Assembly: GCA_016182965.1 (NCBI GenBank)
Contig: JACPFM010000041.1
Coordinates: 71,392-135,391, forward strand
Direction of reading: 5' to 3'
DNA from: Deltaproteobacteria bacterium
GTDB taxonomy: Bacteria > Myxococcota_A > Polyangia > Polyangiales > JADJMO01
DNA: 64,000 nt
Shown here in pieces: positions 8,608 to 17,779 of the stretch. The notes under the pieces are model-generated. The model was not told where the DNA came from. It did no database searches and was given only the letters and a program-made list of their open reading frames with translations. The translations under genes and the position numbers were made by a program. Position 1 is the first letter of the stretch; each line of letters opens with the position of its first letter.

Positions 8608-9705
8608 ATGAAGCGCGTCCACAATTTCAACGCCGGTCCCTCTGCCCTCCCGCTCTCCGCGCTCGAGCTCGCGCGCGACGAGCTGCTCGACTTCGAGGGC
8701 AGCGGCATGTCGATCCTCGAGCACTCGCACCGCGGCAAGGAGTACGAGAAGGTCCACGACGAGACCCTCGGGCTCATCCGCTCGCTGATGGCGGTGCCCG
8801 AGACGCACGACATCCTCCTGCTCCAGGGCGGCGCGCACCAGCAGTTCGCGCAGATCCCGATGAACCTCCTGATGCCGGGGCAGAGCGCCGACTACGTGCT
8901 GACCGGCGGCTGGAGCGAGCGCGCCTACGAAGAGGCGAAGAACGTCGGCACCGTGCGCCTCGCCGCCACGACCGGCGTCGATCACGGCGGCAAGACGGTC
9001 TACCGCCGCATCCCGCGCTTCGACGAGCTGCAGCTCCACCCCGAGGCGGCGTACGTGCACATCACGTCGAACAACACGCTGTTCGGCACGCAGTGGGCGG
9101 CGTTCCCCGAGACCAAGGCGCCGCTGGTCATCGACATGTCGAGCGACATCATGTCGCGCCCGGTCGACGTCTCGAAGATCGGCCTCATCTACGCGGGCGC
9201 CCAGAAGAACGTCGGTCCGTCGGGCATCACCATCGTGATCATCCACAAGGACCTGGTGCAGAACGCCCGCAAGGACATCCCCAAGATCTTCCGCTACTCG
9301 ACGCACGCCAAGGAGCGCTCCCTCTACAACACGCCGCCGACGTTCGCGGTCTACCTCGCGCGCAACGTGCTGCGCTGGGTGAAGGAGCTCGGCGGCCTGA
9401 CGGCGATCGAGGCGCGCAATCGCCAGAAGACCGACGTCCTCTACGCCGCGATCGACTCGCGCCCCGACTTCTACAAGTGCCCCGTCGAGCAGGGCAGCCG
9501 CTCGCGCATGAACATCGTCTTCAACCTGCCGACGCCCGCCCTCGAGGACGAGTTCGTCGCCGCGGCGAAGAAGAAGGACATGGTCGGCTTGAAGGGCCAC
9601 CGCTCCGTCGGCGGCATCCGCGTCAGCACCTACAACGCGGTGGAGCCATCCTCGATCGACGCGCTCGTCGCGTTCATGGACGAGTTCGCCCGCAGCAAGG
9701 CGTGA
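8608..9705 (+). CDS. serC: Phosphoserine aminotransferase
   Basis: 365 residues, the normal length for SerC. It starts [18 protein letters not shown], the family N-terminus, and has the PLP Schiff-base Lys in [12 protein letters not shown] (Lys at about 200). [13 protein letters not shown] and [16 protein letters not shown] bind substrate and phosphate. It converts 3-phosphohydroxypyruvate and glutamate into phosphoserine and 2-oxoglutarate in serine synthesis, and also acts in pyridoxal phosphate synthesis. It stands alone here; serA and serB are not in the window. The leader carries two heptamer repeat blocks. Confidence 0.97.
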   Translation: MKRVHNFNAGPSALPLSALELARDELLDFEGSGMSILEHSHRGKEYEKVHDETLGLIRSLMAVPETHDILLLQGGAHQQFAQIPMNLLMPGQSADYVLTGGWSERAYEEAKNVGTVRLAATTGVDHGGKTVYRRIPRFDELQLHPEAAYVHITSNNTLFGTQWAAFPETKAPLVIDMSSDIMSRPVDVSKIGLIYAGAQKNVGPSGITIVIIHKDLVQNARKDIPKIFRYSTHAKERSLYNTPPTFAVYLARNVLRWVKELGGLTAIEARNRQKTDVLYAAIDSRPDFYKCPVEQGSRSRMNIVFNLPTPALEDEFVAAAKKKDMVGLKGHRSVGGIRVSTYNAVEPSSIDALVAFMDEFARSKA

Positions 9706-9712
9706 GCGCTCG

Positions 9713-10150
9713 TCACTTCTCGCCGCAACGGACCCACGCCGTCGACGGGATGCACTCCCCGCCGCACGGCGTGCGGTCGTAGAACACCCGTCGGCAGTAC
9801 GTCGCCGCCACGGGCGCCCCCTTCTCCGGATAGGCGTGCCCGGCGGCGTCGAAGCACCAGCGCTCGATCACCGCGCGTGTGGTGACGCTGTCCTGGAAGT
9901 CGTGCGTCACCTCCCACACGCCGTCGGGGCCGACGCGCAGGCCGCGACCGCACTGGTAGGCGCAGCCGCACCCGGAGACGAGCGGCAGGACCATCTCGCT
10001 CGGCGTCTCCGGCCGCGCGTCCGCCGCGGGATCGGGGACCGCGCGGGCCGTGCGATTGCCGCAGCCGAGGCCCGCGGTCGCGGCGGCGCCGACGATCACG
10101 GCCGAGAGACGCGGCGGGCGCGCGACGCGCGCGTGCCGATCGAGCTCCAC
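9713..10150 (-). CDS. Cys-rich lipoprotein of unknown function
   Basis: About 145 residues from a GTG at 10150 (another GTG at 10162 is possible). The leader RLSAVIVGAAATAGLGCG has a lipobox ending GLGC. The mature part has many Cys (SGCGCAYQCGRGL, CFDAAGHAYP, YCRRVFYDRTPCGGEC), which suggests a disulfide-stabilised exported domain. No family recognised. The gene follows the small DUF4177-like gene in the same direction and ends 7 bases from serC, tail to tail. Confidence 0.65.
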   Translation of the reverse strand: MELDRHARVARPPRLSAVIVGAAATAGLGCGNRTARAVPDPAADARPETPSEMVLPLVSGCGCAYQCGRGLRVGPDGVWEVTHDFQDSVTTRAVIERWCFDAAGHAYPEKGAPVAATYCRRVFYDRTPCGGECIPSTAWVRCGEK

Positions 10151-10173
10151 CTTCGGAGCCACGAGACGCCGGC

Positions 10174-10368
10174 TCAGTCCGTTCGCCTCAGGGTGATGAT
10201 CACCTCGAGGTGCCCGATCGGCGCGACCGAGACGACCTCCCAACCCTCGGCGCTGCGCTGATCGAGGTGCTGCTGCAGGGGAAGCCCGCTGTCCTTCAGC
10301 GCGACGGTTCCGCCGCCGGGGTTGAGGCCCTTCACCCGGATCGTCTCGACGTGGTGCCGGTGCGCCAT
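10174..10368 (-). CDS. Small DUF4177-like protein
   Basis: 64 residues. The segment LQQHLDQRSAEGWEVVSV resembles the core of DUF4177-type small proteins, in which a helix is followed by 'GWE(L/V)V(S/N)' and a beta-strand. A strong ribosome site (AGGAGGAAC) lies 4 bases before the ATG, which supports a real gene despite its size. It lies between the lipoprotein gene and the next upstream gene in the same direction. Function unknown. Confidence 0.72.
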   Translation of the reverse strand: MAHRHHVETIRVKGLNPGGGTVALKDSGLPLQQHLDQRSAEGWEVVSVAPIGHLEVIITLRRTD

Positions 10369-10441
10369 GCGCGTTCCTCCTGGAAGGAGCGCAGCCTACT
10401 CGCGTGGTTCGCCCCGCCGCAAGCACGCGGTGTCGGCGCCT

Positions 10442-11005
10442 TCACCAGCGGATGCGCACCACGCACGCCTCGTGACCCCAGCCGACGCAGCGTTCGCGCC
10501 GGCTCTCGATCACCTTGCGACCGGTGCGCTCGATGAGCCGGCGCCGCACCTCCATGGAGATGCGGCAGACCATCGTGTCGTGGTTCGCCCAATCGGTCGT
10601 GGTGGAGATGTACTCGTGCTCGGTGCACTCGACGCGCACGCGGCCGGAGTCGTAGAAGAGGCTCCACGCGTCCTGGCCACGCGCGGCGAGCATCTGGGGC
10701 GTCGCGGCGTAGCGCAGGAGGATGCGCATCGCCGTCCCCACGCTGGCGTCGATGCCGGCGGCGGCGAGCTCGCGGATGAACGGGTCTTCGTCGGTGATGT
10801 GCACCGCCTGCAGCATCGCGCGCACGCAGTCGCCGACGAACGCGTGCGGGTAGCGCTTGGCGCCGAGCACGCCGAGGTTCGGGGCGTGCGGCGACACGAG
10901 CGAGGACCACTTCGACGGCAGCTTGGTGAAGACCTCGTGGACGGCGGCCTGCCCGTACTTCTTCGTGAACCACTCGAGCGCGCCCACGAGCGGCGTGCCG
11001 ACCAT
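10442..11005 (-). CDS. Conserved-looking protein with C-terminal CxxxGHEAC segment
   Basis: About 187 residues from ATG 11005; GTG starts at 11026 or near 11075 are also possible and no ribosome site decides. The protein is mixed alpha/beta. The C-terminus reads [18 protein letters not shown], a Cys-x6-Cys pattern followed by a basic-aromatic strand. It recalls 4-vinyl-reductase-like (V4R) or myxobacterial DUF2378-type sensory domains, but I cannot confirm either. No signal peptide or membrane helix. It is downstream of the glutaredoxin fusion gene with a 134-base gap. Confidence 0.65.
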   Translation of the reverse strand: MVGTPLVGALEWFTKKYGQAAVHEVFTKLPSKWSSLVSPHAPNLGVLGAKRYPHAFVGDCVRAMLQAVHITDEDPFIRELAAAGIDASVGTAMRILLRYAATPQMLAARGQDAWSLFYDSGRVRVECTEHEYISTTTDWANHDTMVCRISMEVRRRLIERTGRKVIESRRERCVGWGHEACVVRIRW

Positions 11006-11139
11006 GTTCCCGACACCCGCCGCCACGAGGCTCTGGGAGGATCCAGAAGATCGGGGCCGCTCGCTGGTGCGCACCTCACGAGCGTACGACGCGGCCACGA
11101 CCCGCGAAACGACGCAGCGCGGCGCGATCGTTGACGCGA

Positions 11140-12087
11140 TCAGTAGCGGCGGACGGACGGGTCGATCGCCGACCACGCGTCGATGCCGCCGGCGACGTTC
11201 CAGACGTTGGTGTACCCGCGCTCGAGGAAGCGCTCGGCCGCCGCCATGCTGCGCACGCCGTGGTGGCACATGAAGACGAGCTTCGCCCCCTTCGGGAGCG
11301 CCTCGAGCTCGCGCGCGTACGGTTGGTCGAGCAGCCGGAAGCCCGGCACCCTCGCGATCGCCTGTTCCTCTTCGGTCCGCACGTCGACGAGGTGGAGCTC
11401 CTCGCCGCGCTGCAGCTGCGACCGCAGCTCCTCGACTCGAAGGACACGCACGGCCGGCGGCGCGTTGGGGTTGTCGATCTTGAAGCCCATGCCGGCCGGC
11501 GTCTGCACGAAGTCGATGACGAGCCCGTTCGCGCGCGCGGCGGTCGCCGGGTCCATCGCGATGGTGACGCCGTTGGCGGTGGTCACGACCAGGTCGTCGG
11601 CGGTCTTCGGGCCGAAGAAGAGGTCGTTCTGGAAGCGCGCGTCGATCGCGAGACGAAGCGCGTCGTCGGCGTCGGCGTCGCCCGAGGCGCCACGGAACGC
11701 GGCGAACGCGGCGTCGGTCACCGTGATCGTCGGGGGCGCGACGACCTTCGGCTGGACGCCGAGCAGGTCGTGCAGCTCGCCGCTCGCGTGCATCTCCCGG
11801 ACGATGTCGCTGCCGCCGACGAACTCGCCGCGGATGTAGAGCTGCGGGATGGTCGGCCACTCCGAGAACGCCTTGATGCCTTCGCGCAGCGCCGGGTCGG
11901 CCAGGACGTTGACCGTCTCGAAACCGACCTCGAGCGACTTGAGGATCTGCACCACCGCAGCCGAGAAGCCGCACTGCGGGATGTGCTTGTTGCCCTTCAT
12001 GAACAGCACGACCTCGTGCTGGGCGATGACGTCCTGGATGCGCTTCTTCAGATCCTCGTCGAGCGGCTGGGGCATGATCGACGTCAC
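11140..12087 (-). CDS. Monothiol glutaredoxin - A-type-carrier-like - rhodanese fusion
   Basis: 315 residues in three parts. Residues 1-105 are a Grx4-type monothiol glutaredoxin with the CGFS active site at 39-42 and the glutathione site [16 protein letters not shown]. Residues about 115-215 look like a HesB/IscA A-type Fe-S carrier ([21 protein letters not shown]) but lack its three Cys ligands. Residues about 218-315 are a rhodanese domain ([11 protein letters not shown]) with the active Cys at 274 in CHHGVRS. CGFS glutaredoxins hand over [2Fe-2S] clusters and rhodaneses move sulfane sulfur, so a role in Fe-S or sulfur trafficking is likely. It is divergent from mtnA. Confidence 0.9.
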   Translation of the reverse strand: MTSIMPQPLDEDLKKRIQDVIAQHEVVLFMKGNKHIPQCGFSAAVVQILKSLEVGFETVNVLADPALREGIKAFSEWPTIPQLYIRGEFVGGSDIVREMHASGELHDLLGVQPKVVAPPTITVTDAAFAAFRGASGDADADDALRLAIDARFQNDLFFGPKTADDLVVTTANGVTIAMDPATAARANGLVIDFVQTPAGMGFKIDNPNAPPAVRVLRVEELRSQLQRGEELHLVDVRTEEEQAIARVPGFRLLDQPYARELEALPKGAKLVFMCHHGVRSMAAAERFLERGYTNVWNVAGGIDAWSAIDPSVRRY

Positions 12088-12225
12088 TTAGTGTCCGGTG
12101 CGGCGAACGTCGAGGGGGCGTCGTCTCGTCGGCTCGCTGACGGGCTTCCGCCACGCTCCAGCTTCGGGAGACCCCAGCCGGGAGCCCCGCATGCAGCCCC
12201 CGTGATCCCGTGGCATCAGGGGGGC

Positions 12226-13287
12226 ATGGCGATCCCGCACCCTGCGCCGCTGAGCGGCGCGTCGTACTCGGCCGTCGAGCTCGCGCCGAGCGACGATCTC
12301 GTGTGGATGCTCGACCAACGACAGCTGCCGCACGAGGAGCGCTACGTCGAGCTGCGCGACGCCGCGGGCGTCGCCGAGGGCATCCGCGCCATGGTCGTGC
12401 GCGGCGCGCCGGCGATCGGCATCGCCGCCGCCTATGGTCTTGCGCTCGAGGCGCACGCGCTCGCCGGCGCCCCCGCCGATCGCTTCGTCGCCGCGATGCG
12501 CGCGGCCGGCGAGCTGCTGGCCGGCGCGCGGCCGACAGCGGTCAACCTCCGCTGGGCCGTCGAGCAGGTGCTCGGCACCGTCGCCGATCTCGCCGCCCGC
12601 GACGATCGCGCGCGAGTCATCGCCGAGCACGCGCGCGGAATCCACCGCGACGACGTCGCCGCCTGCCGCGCGATGGGCGCGATCGGCGCGAAGCACCTGC
12701 CCGATCGCGGCACCGTGCTCACCCACTGCAACGCCGGCGCGCTCGCCACCGGCGGCTACGGCACCGCGCTCGGCGTCATCCGCGCCGCGCGCGAGGCCGG
12801 TAAGGAGATCCGCGTGCTCTCGTGCGAGACGCGCCCGTATCTCCAGGGCGCGCGGCTGACCACCTGGGAGCTCGAGCGCGACGGCGTGCCCGTCGAGCTG
12901 ATCACCGACGGCATGTCCGCGCACTTCTTCGCGCGCGGCGAGATCGACGCGGTGATCGTGGGGGCCGATCGCGTCGCGAAGAACGGCGACGTCGCCAACA
13001 AGATCGGCACCTACGGGCACGCGTGCCTCGCGCGCCTGCACGATCGGCCCTTCTACGTGGCGGCGCCGCGATCCACGCTCGATCCGGCGACCCCGACCGG
13101 CGCTGCCATCGTCATCGAGGAGCGCTCGAGCGACGAGGTCGTGCGCATCGGCGGCGCGCTCATCGCGCCGCACGGCGTACACGCGCGGCACCCCGGGTTC
13201 GACGTCACGCCCGCGCGCCTCGTCACGCGCCTGTTCACCGAGATTGGTGAGGTCCCGGGCGAGCGCGCGTTCGAGCTGATGCGCTGA
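12226..13287 (+). CDS. mtnA: S-methyl-5-thioribose-1-phosphate isomerase
   Basis: 353 residues. [16 protein letters not shown], the catalytic Cys at about 168 in [20 protein letters not shown] and the catalytic Asp at about 248 in [20 protein letters not shown] are all present. These match MtnA rather than eIF2B-like regulatory relatives. It isomerises methylthioribose-1-phosphate to methylthioribulose-1-phosphate in the methionine salvage pathway. The ATG at 12226 follows an AGGGGGG ribosome site. No other salvage genes are in the window. Confidence 0.96.
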   Translation: MAIPHPAPLSGASYSAVELAPSDDLVWMLDQRQLPHEERYVELRDAAGVAEGIRAMVVRGAPAIGIAAAYGLALEAHALAGAPADRFVAAMRAAGELLAGARPTAVNLRWAVEQVLGTVADLAARDDRARVIAEHARGIHRDDVAACRAMGAIGAKHLPDRGTVLTHCNAGALATGGYGTALGVIRAAREAGKEIRVLSCETRPYLQGARLTTWELERDGVPVELITDGMSAHFFARGEIDAVIVGADRVAKNGDVANKIGTYGHACLARLHDRPFYVAAPRSTLDPATPTGAAIVIEERSSDEVVRIGGALIAPHGVHARHPGFDVTPARLVTRLFTEIGEVPGERAFELMR

Positions 13288-13310
13288 GAGGGTGTCCCAC
13301 GGGTCGGACC

Positions 13311-13760
13311 TCAGTGCGTCGACACGCGCGGCTCGGGGCGCGGCTGCTCGTCGCACTCCTCGGTCGCGGCGTGGACGTGCACGGCGTGGGTCTCCGCCTC
13401 CGCCTTGGCGATCTCGCGTCGCAAGAGGCCCTGGCTCTCGTCGACGAAGTAGAACGCGATGCGGAGGAACGCGGCGGCCACGGTGATGAAGATCGACGAG
13501 AAGAACCAGCGCATGATCGTGGACAAGACGCCCCACTCCGGCGCGACGTCCACCACCCAGGTGCCGGTCAGCGGCACCAGCGCGAACGCGATCCAGTGCG
13601 AGTTGCAGTACGGGCACGACACGAGGTAGCCGACGTACGTCTGCTTGCCGCCGAGGCGCTCGCGCAGCCAGGCGAAGACCTTCTCCTTCGCGATCGTATG
13701 GGACATGCCCATCACGACGGCGGAGACCGCGAAGATCTGGAAGAGGGACGCGCGCACCAC
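13311..13760 (-). CDS. DUF1360-like membrane protein
   Basis: 149 residues from a GTG at 13760. The segment YLVSCPYCNSHWIAFALV matches the C-x-x-C-x-x-x-W signature I associate with DUF1360 membrane proteins. A first hydrophobic segment lies at the N-terminus and a third near IMRWFFSSIFITVAAAFL, so two to three membrane helices. The C-terminus is charged and His-rich. Last gene of a minus-strand run that starts with rnc. Function unknown. Confidence 0.72.
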   Translation of the reverse strand: MVRASLFQIFAVSAVVMGMSHTIAKEKVFAWLRERLGGKQTYVGYLVSCPYCNSHWIAFALVPLTGTWVVDVAPEWGVLSTIMRWFFSSIFITVAAAFLRIAFYFVDESQGLLRREIAKAEAETHAVHVHAATEECDEQPRPEPRVSTH

Positions 13761-13859
13761 GCGGGTCCGATGCCCGAGCGCGCCCGAGCGCGCGGGCCCG
13801 CCGGCTCCGGAGCGCCGCGCGACTGGACGGAAGGACGCTCGAACCAGCCGCAGGACGGC

Positions 13860-14693
13860 TCAGAACAGCCGCGAGAGCGCCTGCCCGATGGCGCCGAAGC
13901 CCGAAGCATGCGGGCCGACGCCCATGACCTGACGCCCGAGGTTGGTGTGGCTCGCGGCGTAGGCGACGCCCGCGACCGCGGCGACGCCGGCGCCGACGGC
14001 GACCGCGGTCTTCGCCGTGCTCCAGCCCTGGCCCGGCGCTGCCGGCGCACCGCCTCCGAGCGGCGCGCCCGGCCCGCTCGGAGGAGCGCCACCCTGCGGC
14101 GATCCGAACGACGGGCCGCCGCCGAAGGGCTTCTGCGCGCCCTCCTCGAGCCAACCCGGCGCGACGTACTGGCCCGGCGCCATGCCGGGAGAGAGCGGCG
14201 CCGCGGGCTGCATCGGCGCCGCGGTCGGCTGCATCGGCGCGCCCGCGAGCGGCTGCATCGGCGCCGCCATCGGCTGCATCGGCGCGCCCGGGATCGGCTG
14301 CATCGCGCCCTGCGACGGCGTGGCCGGGGCCATCGGCACCGGCGTCGTGCGCTCCGGCGCGACCGCGCGTACGACGCGCTGCAGCTCGTCTCGATCGAAC
14401 CACACGCCGTGCTCGCGACAGACGTCGACCGTCACGCCGGCGGCGGGGATGGGCATGCGATCGAGCGGGCGCGCGCACGCCGGACACGGCGCGGTCGCTT
14501 CGGTCGGAACCGGGCGCTGCGCGCTGCGCGCGACCTGATCGGCCGCGGCGATCGCGCTCGGATCGACGCTGTCGACGACGCGTCGGCTCGCGTCGCCGTC
14601 GAGGAACAGGCCACCGCAGGAGAAGCAGCAGTGCATCGCCAGGCGGGGCGCCTGCTGCAGCGTCAACGGCGTTCGACATCGCGGACAGTCCAT
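13860..14693 (-). CDS. TFIIB-type zinc-ribbon protein with Ala-Pro-Met-Gln-Pro repeats
   Basis: 277 residues. The N-terminus has paired zinc ribbons: CPRCRTPL...CCFSCGGLFLD (1-35) and CPACARPL...CREHGVWFDRDEL (about 70-105). This is the zf-TFIIB signature of small bacterial proteins. Residues about 120-175 form a low-complexity tract with repeated APMQP units, followed by a Gly/Pro-rich stretch and one membrane-like helix (TAVAVGAGVAAVAGVAYAA) near the C-terminus. Zinc-ribbon plus tail-anchored layout suggests a membrane-associated scaffold; no function is known. Confidence 0.78.
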   Translation of the reverse strand: MDCPRCRTPLTLQQAPRLAMHCCFSCGGLFLDGDASRRVVDSVDPSAIAAADQVARSAQRPVPTEATAPCPACARPLDRMPIPAAGVTVDVCREHGVWFDRDELQRVVRAVAPERTTPVPMAPATPSQGAMQPIPGAPMQPMAAPMQPLAGAPMQPTAAPMQPAAPLSPGMAPGQYVAPGWLEEGAQKPFGGGPSFGSPQGGAPPSGPGAPLGGGAPAAPGQGWSTAKTAVAVGAGVAAVAGVAYAASHTNLGRQVMGVGPHASGFGAIGQALSRLF

Positions 14694-14761
14694 CGCACCC
14701 TCCTCGTCACCCGCGCCCTCCGGTGCCCGCGCCGCGCGAGATCACCTCGTCACTTCCCTCG

Positions 14762-15211
14762 TCACTTCAACATCGGCAGCTTCAGCTTCACCGCTTCGAG
14801 CGCGAGGTTCAACGTGTTCTCCTCGCTGCGCGCCGCGGCAAGCCGCTGCGCCGCCTTCTTCTCGTCGCCGCGGACCCGCGCATCGAACGCGGCGGCGGTG
14901 TTCTCGAGCGCGAGCAACAGGTGCATGTGCGCCTGCTTCGCCTTCTCGGGCGCGGCGATGCGCACGGCGACCTGACTGCGCAGATCGGCCAGATCGAAGG
15001 CGAGCGCCGCCAGCCCGAGATCGCCGGGGTGGGCGCCGATCCAGTCCTGCGCGCGCTTGGTCTCGTCGAGGAGCAGCGCGGCGCGCCGCGCCCATTCTTC
15101 GACGGTGAGCACGCCGGCGCCGGGCTTCGGCTTCTGCTCGGCGCGCGCGCGCCGCGCCGACAGGGCGAGGGCCGCGGCGAGCGTCGCTCCGATGAGCTCA
15201 CGTCGATGCAT
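14762..15211 (-). CDS. Small secreted helical protein
   Basis: 149 residues. The start at 15211 is chosen because GAAGGGAG stands 6 bases before it; an in-frame ATG at 15226 is less likely. The leader MHRRELIGATLAAALALSARRARA ends AxA. The Arg-Arg pair and hydrophobic core suggest Sec or Tat export. The mature part is all-helical, Ala/Leu/Lys-rich and without Cys. The start overlaps the end of rnc by 14 bases, so translation is probably coupled. Family unknown. Confidence 0.7.
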   Translation of the reverse strand: MHRRELIGATLAAALALSARRARAEQKPKPGAGVLTVEEWARRAALLLDETKRAQDWIGAHPGDLGLAALAFDLADLRSQVAVRIAAPEKAKQAHMHLLLALENTAAAFDARVRGDEKKAAQRLAAARSEENTLNLALEAVKLKLPMLK

Positions 15212-15986
15212 CGCCGCTCCCTTCACCGTCGCGCTCGAAGCGCAGATCGTCTAGCGCGTCGCCGGCGGCGCGCATCTCGGCCTCGCGTCGGGAGCGACCT
15301 TCGCCGCGCCCGAGCTCGCGGCCGCCCGCCATCACCCGGGCGTGGAACAGGCGGTCGTGGACAGGCCCGCTCGGCTCCTCGTGGACGTAGACCGGCGGAG
15401 GCCCGCCGTCGCGCTGCACGATCTCCTGCAGCACGCTCTTGGCGTCCTTCACGCGCGCGTCGACGCCGGCGAGGCCCGCCGTGCCGCGCGCGTCGGACGC
15501 CGCGCCTCGCACCGCGCCGGCGACCACCTCGCCGAGCGCGTGATCGAGCAGCTCCTTGGCGAGCGCGACCCCGCCGGCGAGGTACGTCGCGGCGACCACC
15601 GCCTCGAACGCGTCGGCCAGGGTGCGCGCGCGCTCGCGACCGCCGCTCGCCGCCTCTCCGCGCCCCAAGAGCAGCGCGGGGCCGAGGTCGATCGCCCGGG
15701 CGGCCTGCGCCAGCGCCGCCTCGTTGACCGCCGTCGCCCGCGCGCGAGAGAGCAGCCCTTCGTCGGCGCCGGGCAGCTGCTCGAAGAGCTCGTGCGTGAC
15801 GATCAGCTCGAGGACCGCGTCACCGAGGAGCTCGAGGCGTTGGTTGTGGCTGCGACCTCCGGACGGATGCTCGTTGACCCACGTGCGGTGTGTCAGCGCT
15901 TCGATCATGAGCTCGCGCGCACGGCCGGGATCGGCGGCGCGTTCGATCACGCGCGACAGCGCGGGCGGCAGAGGCTCGTCGGGCAT
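15198..15986 (-). CDS. rnc: Ribonuclease III
   Basis: 262 residues. The N-terminal RNase III domain shows NQRLELLGDAVLELIVTHEL (family signature) and the second acidic block LADAFEAVVAATYLAGG, so the Mg-binding acidic residues are kept. The C-terminal double-stranded RNA-binding domain spans about 185-255 (DAKSVLQEIVQRDGG, VYVHEEPSGPVHDRLF). It cuts double-stranded RNA in rRNA maturation and mRNA turnover. ATG 15986 is picked because the family homology starts right after it. First gene of a minus-strand run; the usual partner era is not next to it. Confidence 0.95.
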   Translation of the reverse strand: MPDEPLPPALSRVIERAADPGRARELMIEALTHRTWVNEHPSGGRSHNQRLELLGDAVLELIVTHELFEQLPGADEGLLSRARATAVNEAALAQAARAIDLGPALLLGRGEAASGGRERARTLADAFEAVVAATYLAGGVALAKELLDHALGEVVAGAVRGAASDARGTAGLAGVDARVKDAKSVLQEIVQRDGGPPPVYVHEEPSGPVHDRLFHARVMAGGRELGRGEGRSRREAEMRAAGDALDDLRFERDGEGSGDAST

Positions 15987-16285
15987 CGGGGCGACGGCCC
16001 AGTCTACTGCGAGAACGCCTCGTGTGCCTCCGCCGTGAAGAGAACGCGCACCACGACCACGCGTGCGCGTCGCGCGCTCATCGCGTCCAGCGACCTGTAC
16101 GCGGCGGCCTGCGGCTGCCCGACGGCGCCACGAGGCGCCCCGGTGTGCCCTGGCACGCGGACCGAAGAGCGGGACGCGACGGCAAGCCCTTTGCTCCACC
16201 CAGCGACGTGGCGTTCTCGGAGCTGCCCTCGCCCCCGCGACCGAGCGGATTGGACGGACGGACGGACGGTCCGAAGCCGCCGAGC

Positions 16286-17050
16286 ATGTTCCGCCTGCTC
16301 ATCGGCACGTACCTGCCGTTCGTCCTGTCGGCGCTGTGGGCGGCGATCGTCCTCCGCCTGATCGCGCGCGAGCCGCGCTACGCGCTGCCTGTGCTCGTCG
16401 TCGCGCTGATCTGGATCGTACCGCTGGCGATCGCACGCATCCGGCAGCGGCGTCTGCTGATGCGAGGCAACGTGCCCGAGGTGCTCGAAGCGTGGGCGCC
16501 GGTCCTCCAGACGACGCCTTACCCGGAGACGATCCAGCCGCTGCTGGTGGCCACCGCGTACGCGGCCAACGGCTGGATCGAGCAGGCGCGCGAGGCGGTG
16601 CGCCGCGCGAAGAAGGGCGAGGCGTGGAGCGCCGCCGACGAGCAGCGACGCATCGTCGACACGCTGCTCGAGGCGTTCGACGGCGATCGCGAACGCGCGG
16701 TGCGGCTCGCCATCGAGTTCGACAAGCTGCCCCTGCCGCCGGTCGGCGTCTTCCTCCGCCGCCGCATCTCCGCGCTGCGCGCCGGGCTCGGCGCCCTCGC
16801 GCGCGCCTTCGCCCGCACGCCGGAGCCAGGCGATCGTCGACTGCTGATCGCCGCGGCCAAGTCGAGCCCGCTGTTCCACTGGGCGTTCTCCTACGCCGCG
16901 GCGATCGTGGCGATCGACGACGGTGACGCCAAGGCCGCGCGGCGCGCGATCGCCGGCGCGCCCGCGTGGCCGACCGCCAGCGTGTTCCGCGCGTTCCACC
17001 AGGAGCTCGAGCAGCAGATCGCACGCATCGAGGCGATCCGCAGCGCCTGA
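16286..17050 (+). CDS. Membrane protein with cytoplasmic helical-repeat domain
   Basis: 254 residues from ATG 16286; the frame is open further 5' but that part looks non-coding. Two N-terminal membrane helices (YLPFVLSALWAAIVLRL and ALPVLVVALIWIVPLAI) are followed by a helical region of TPR-like character (LVATAYAANGWIEQAREAVRRAK and similar repeats). No catalytic motif. It precedes the nucleotidyltransferase-like module by 21 bases in the same direction. Function unknown; possibly a scaffold. Confidence 0.7.
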   Translation: MFRLLIGTYLPFVLSALWAAIVLRLIAREPRYALPVLVVALIWIVPLAIARIRQRRLLMRGNVPEVLEAWAPVLQTTPYPETIQPLLVATAYAANGWIEQAREAVRRAKKGEAWSAADEQRRIVDTLLEAFDGDRERAVRLAIEFDKLPLPPVGVFLRRRISALRAGLGALARAFARTPEPGDRRLLIAAAKSSPLFHWAFSYAAAIVAIDDGDAKAARRAIAGAPAWPTASVFRAFHQELEQQIARIEAIRSA

Positions 17051-17071
17051 GCGGAGCGCTATGATGGGGAG

Positions 17072-17551
17072 GTGGATGCCGGCGACTTCGATGAAGAGGA
17101 GCTGTTCCGCGCCATGGCCGGGAGCGGCACGCGTTGGCTGCTCATCGGTCGTCGTGCGCTCGTCGCACTCGGGCTGCCCGTGCTGACGGCCGACTATGAC
17201 TTCTGGATCGACATCGACGGCATCGAGAGCTTCAACGCCGCCGCAGCGAGCTGTGGGCTGATTCCCGACAAGACCGCCGACGCCGCCCGCGCGACCGGTC
17301 GGTACGTCGTGGAGGGCGACGAGCGCGTCGATGTCCTCGTCGCGCGGCAGGTCTCCACGCGCGATGGCGTCGTGCTCCGCTTCGAGGACGCGTGGAGCCG
17401 CCGCCGGGCGGTGCCGTACGAGCCCGGCCTGTCGCTGTGGATCCCGAGCATCCCGGACCTGATCCTCACGAAGAAATGGTCATTGCGCGCGAAGGCCGTG
17501 CAGGACATCGACCTGCTCGAAGCGCTCTCGCGCGAGGAGCCGTCGTCGTGA
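17072..17551 (+). CDS. Nucleotidyltransferase-like (MNT/AbiEii-like) protein
   Basis: 159 residues from GTG 17072. The segment LLIGRRALVALGLPVLTADYDFWID matches the G-x-A-(x)n-R/T-x-D-x-D core of minimal nucleotidyltransferases, with Asp residues in TADYDFWID. A later LILTKKWSLRAKAVQDIDLLEAL fits the helix 'K..R.K...D..DL' of DUF6036/AbiEii-type proteins. Such proteins act as toxins or antitoxins or as nucleotide-transfer enzymes on tRNA or proteins. GGGGAGG touches the GTG itself, so the true start may be the in-frame ATG of MAGSGTRWLLIG. It overlaps the next gene by 4 bases. Confidence 0.78.
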   Translation: MDAGDFDEEELFRAMAGSGTRWLLIGRRALVALGLPVLTADYDFWIDIDGIESFNAAAASCGLIPDKTADAARATGRYVVEGDERVDVLVARQVSTRDGVVLRFEDAWSRRRAVPYEPGLSLWIPSIPDLILTKKWSLRAKAVQDIDLLEALSREEPSS

Positions 17552-17769
17552 CGCCGCGTCAGAAGCTCGATCCGAAGATCCGGGAGCGCTACGAGCGAGC
17601 CCTGAGCGATGAAGAGTGGCAGCGCATCCAAGCGCTGCCGCGCGACCCGGAGAGCGACGAAGAGGTCCTCGACCTCGCGCGCTGGTTCCGCCGCCGGTAT
17701 CCGACAGCGAAGGAACGCTTCGCATACGTCCGCCGGAAATACGCGGAGTGGACCCGGCGCACCGGGTGA
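17548..17769 (+). CDS. Small charged partner of the nucleotidyltransferase-like gene
   Basis: 73 residues from a GTG that overlaps the previous stop (GTGA). The protein is highly charged and helical (RQKLDPKIRERYERALSDEEW, FRRRYPTAKERFAYVRRKYAEW). The overlap and same direction imply a two-gene unit. Small partners of this kind beside a nucleotidyltransferase-like protein are seen in toxin-antitoxin pairs, but I do not recognise this one and the role is inference only. Confidence 0.68.
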   Translation: MTPRQKLDPKIRERYERALSDEEWQRIQALPRDPESDEEVLDLARWFRRRYPTAKERFAYVRRKYAEWTRRTG

Positions 17770-17779
17770 GGACCTGTCT

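Noticed and set aside
16004..16130. Short minus-strand frame ending VVVVRVLFTAEAHEAFSQ
   Set aside because: It looks protein-like at the end but has no ribosome site and no family. The roughly 300-bp gap 15987-16285 holds nothing else I can support.
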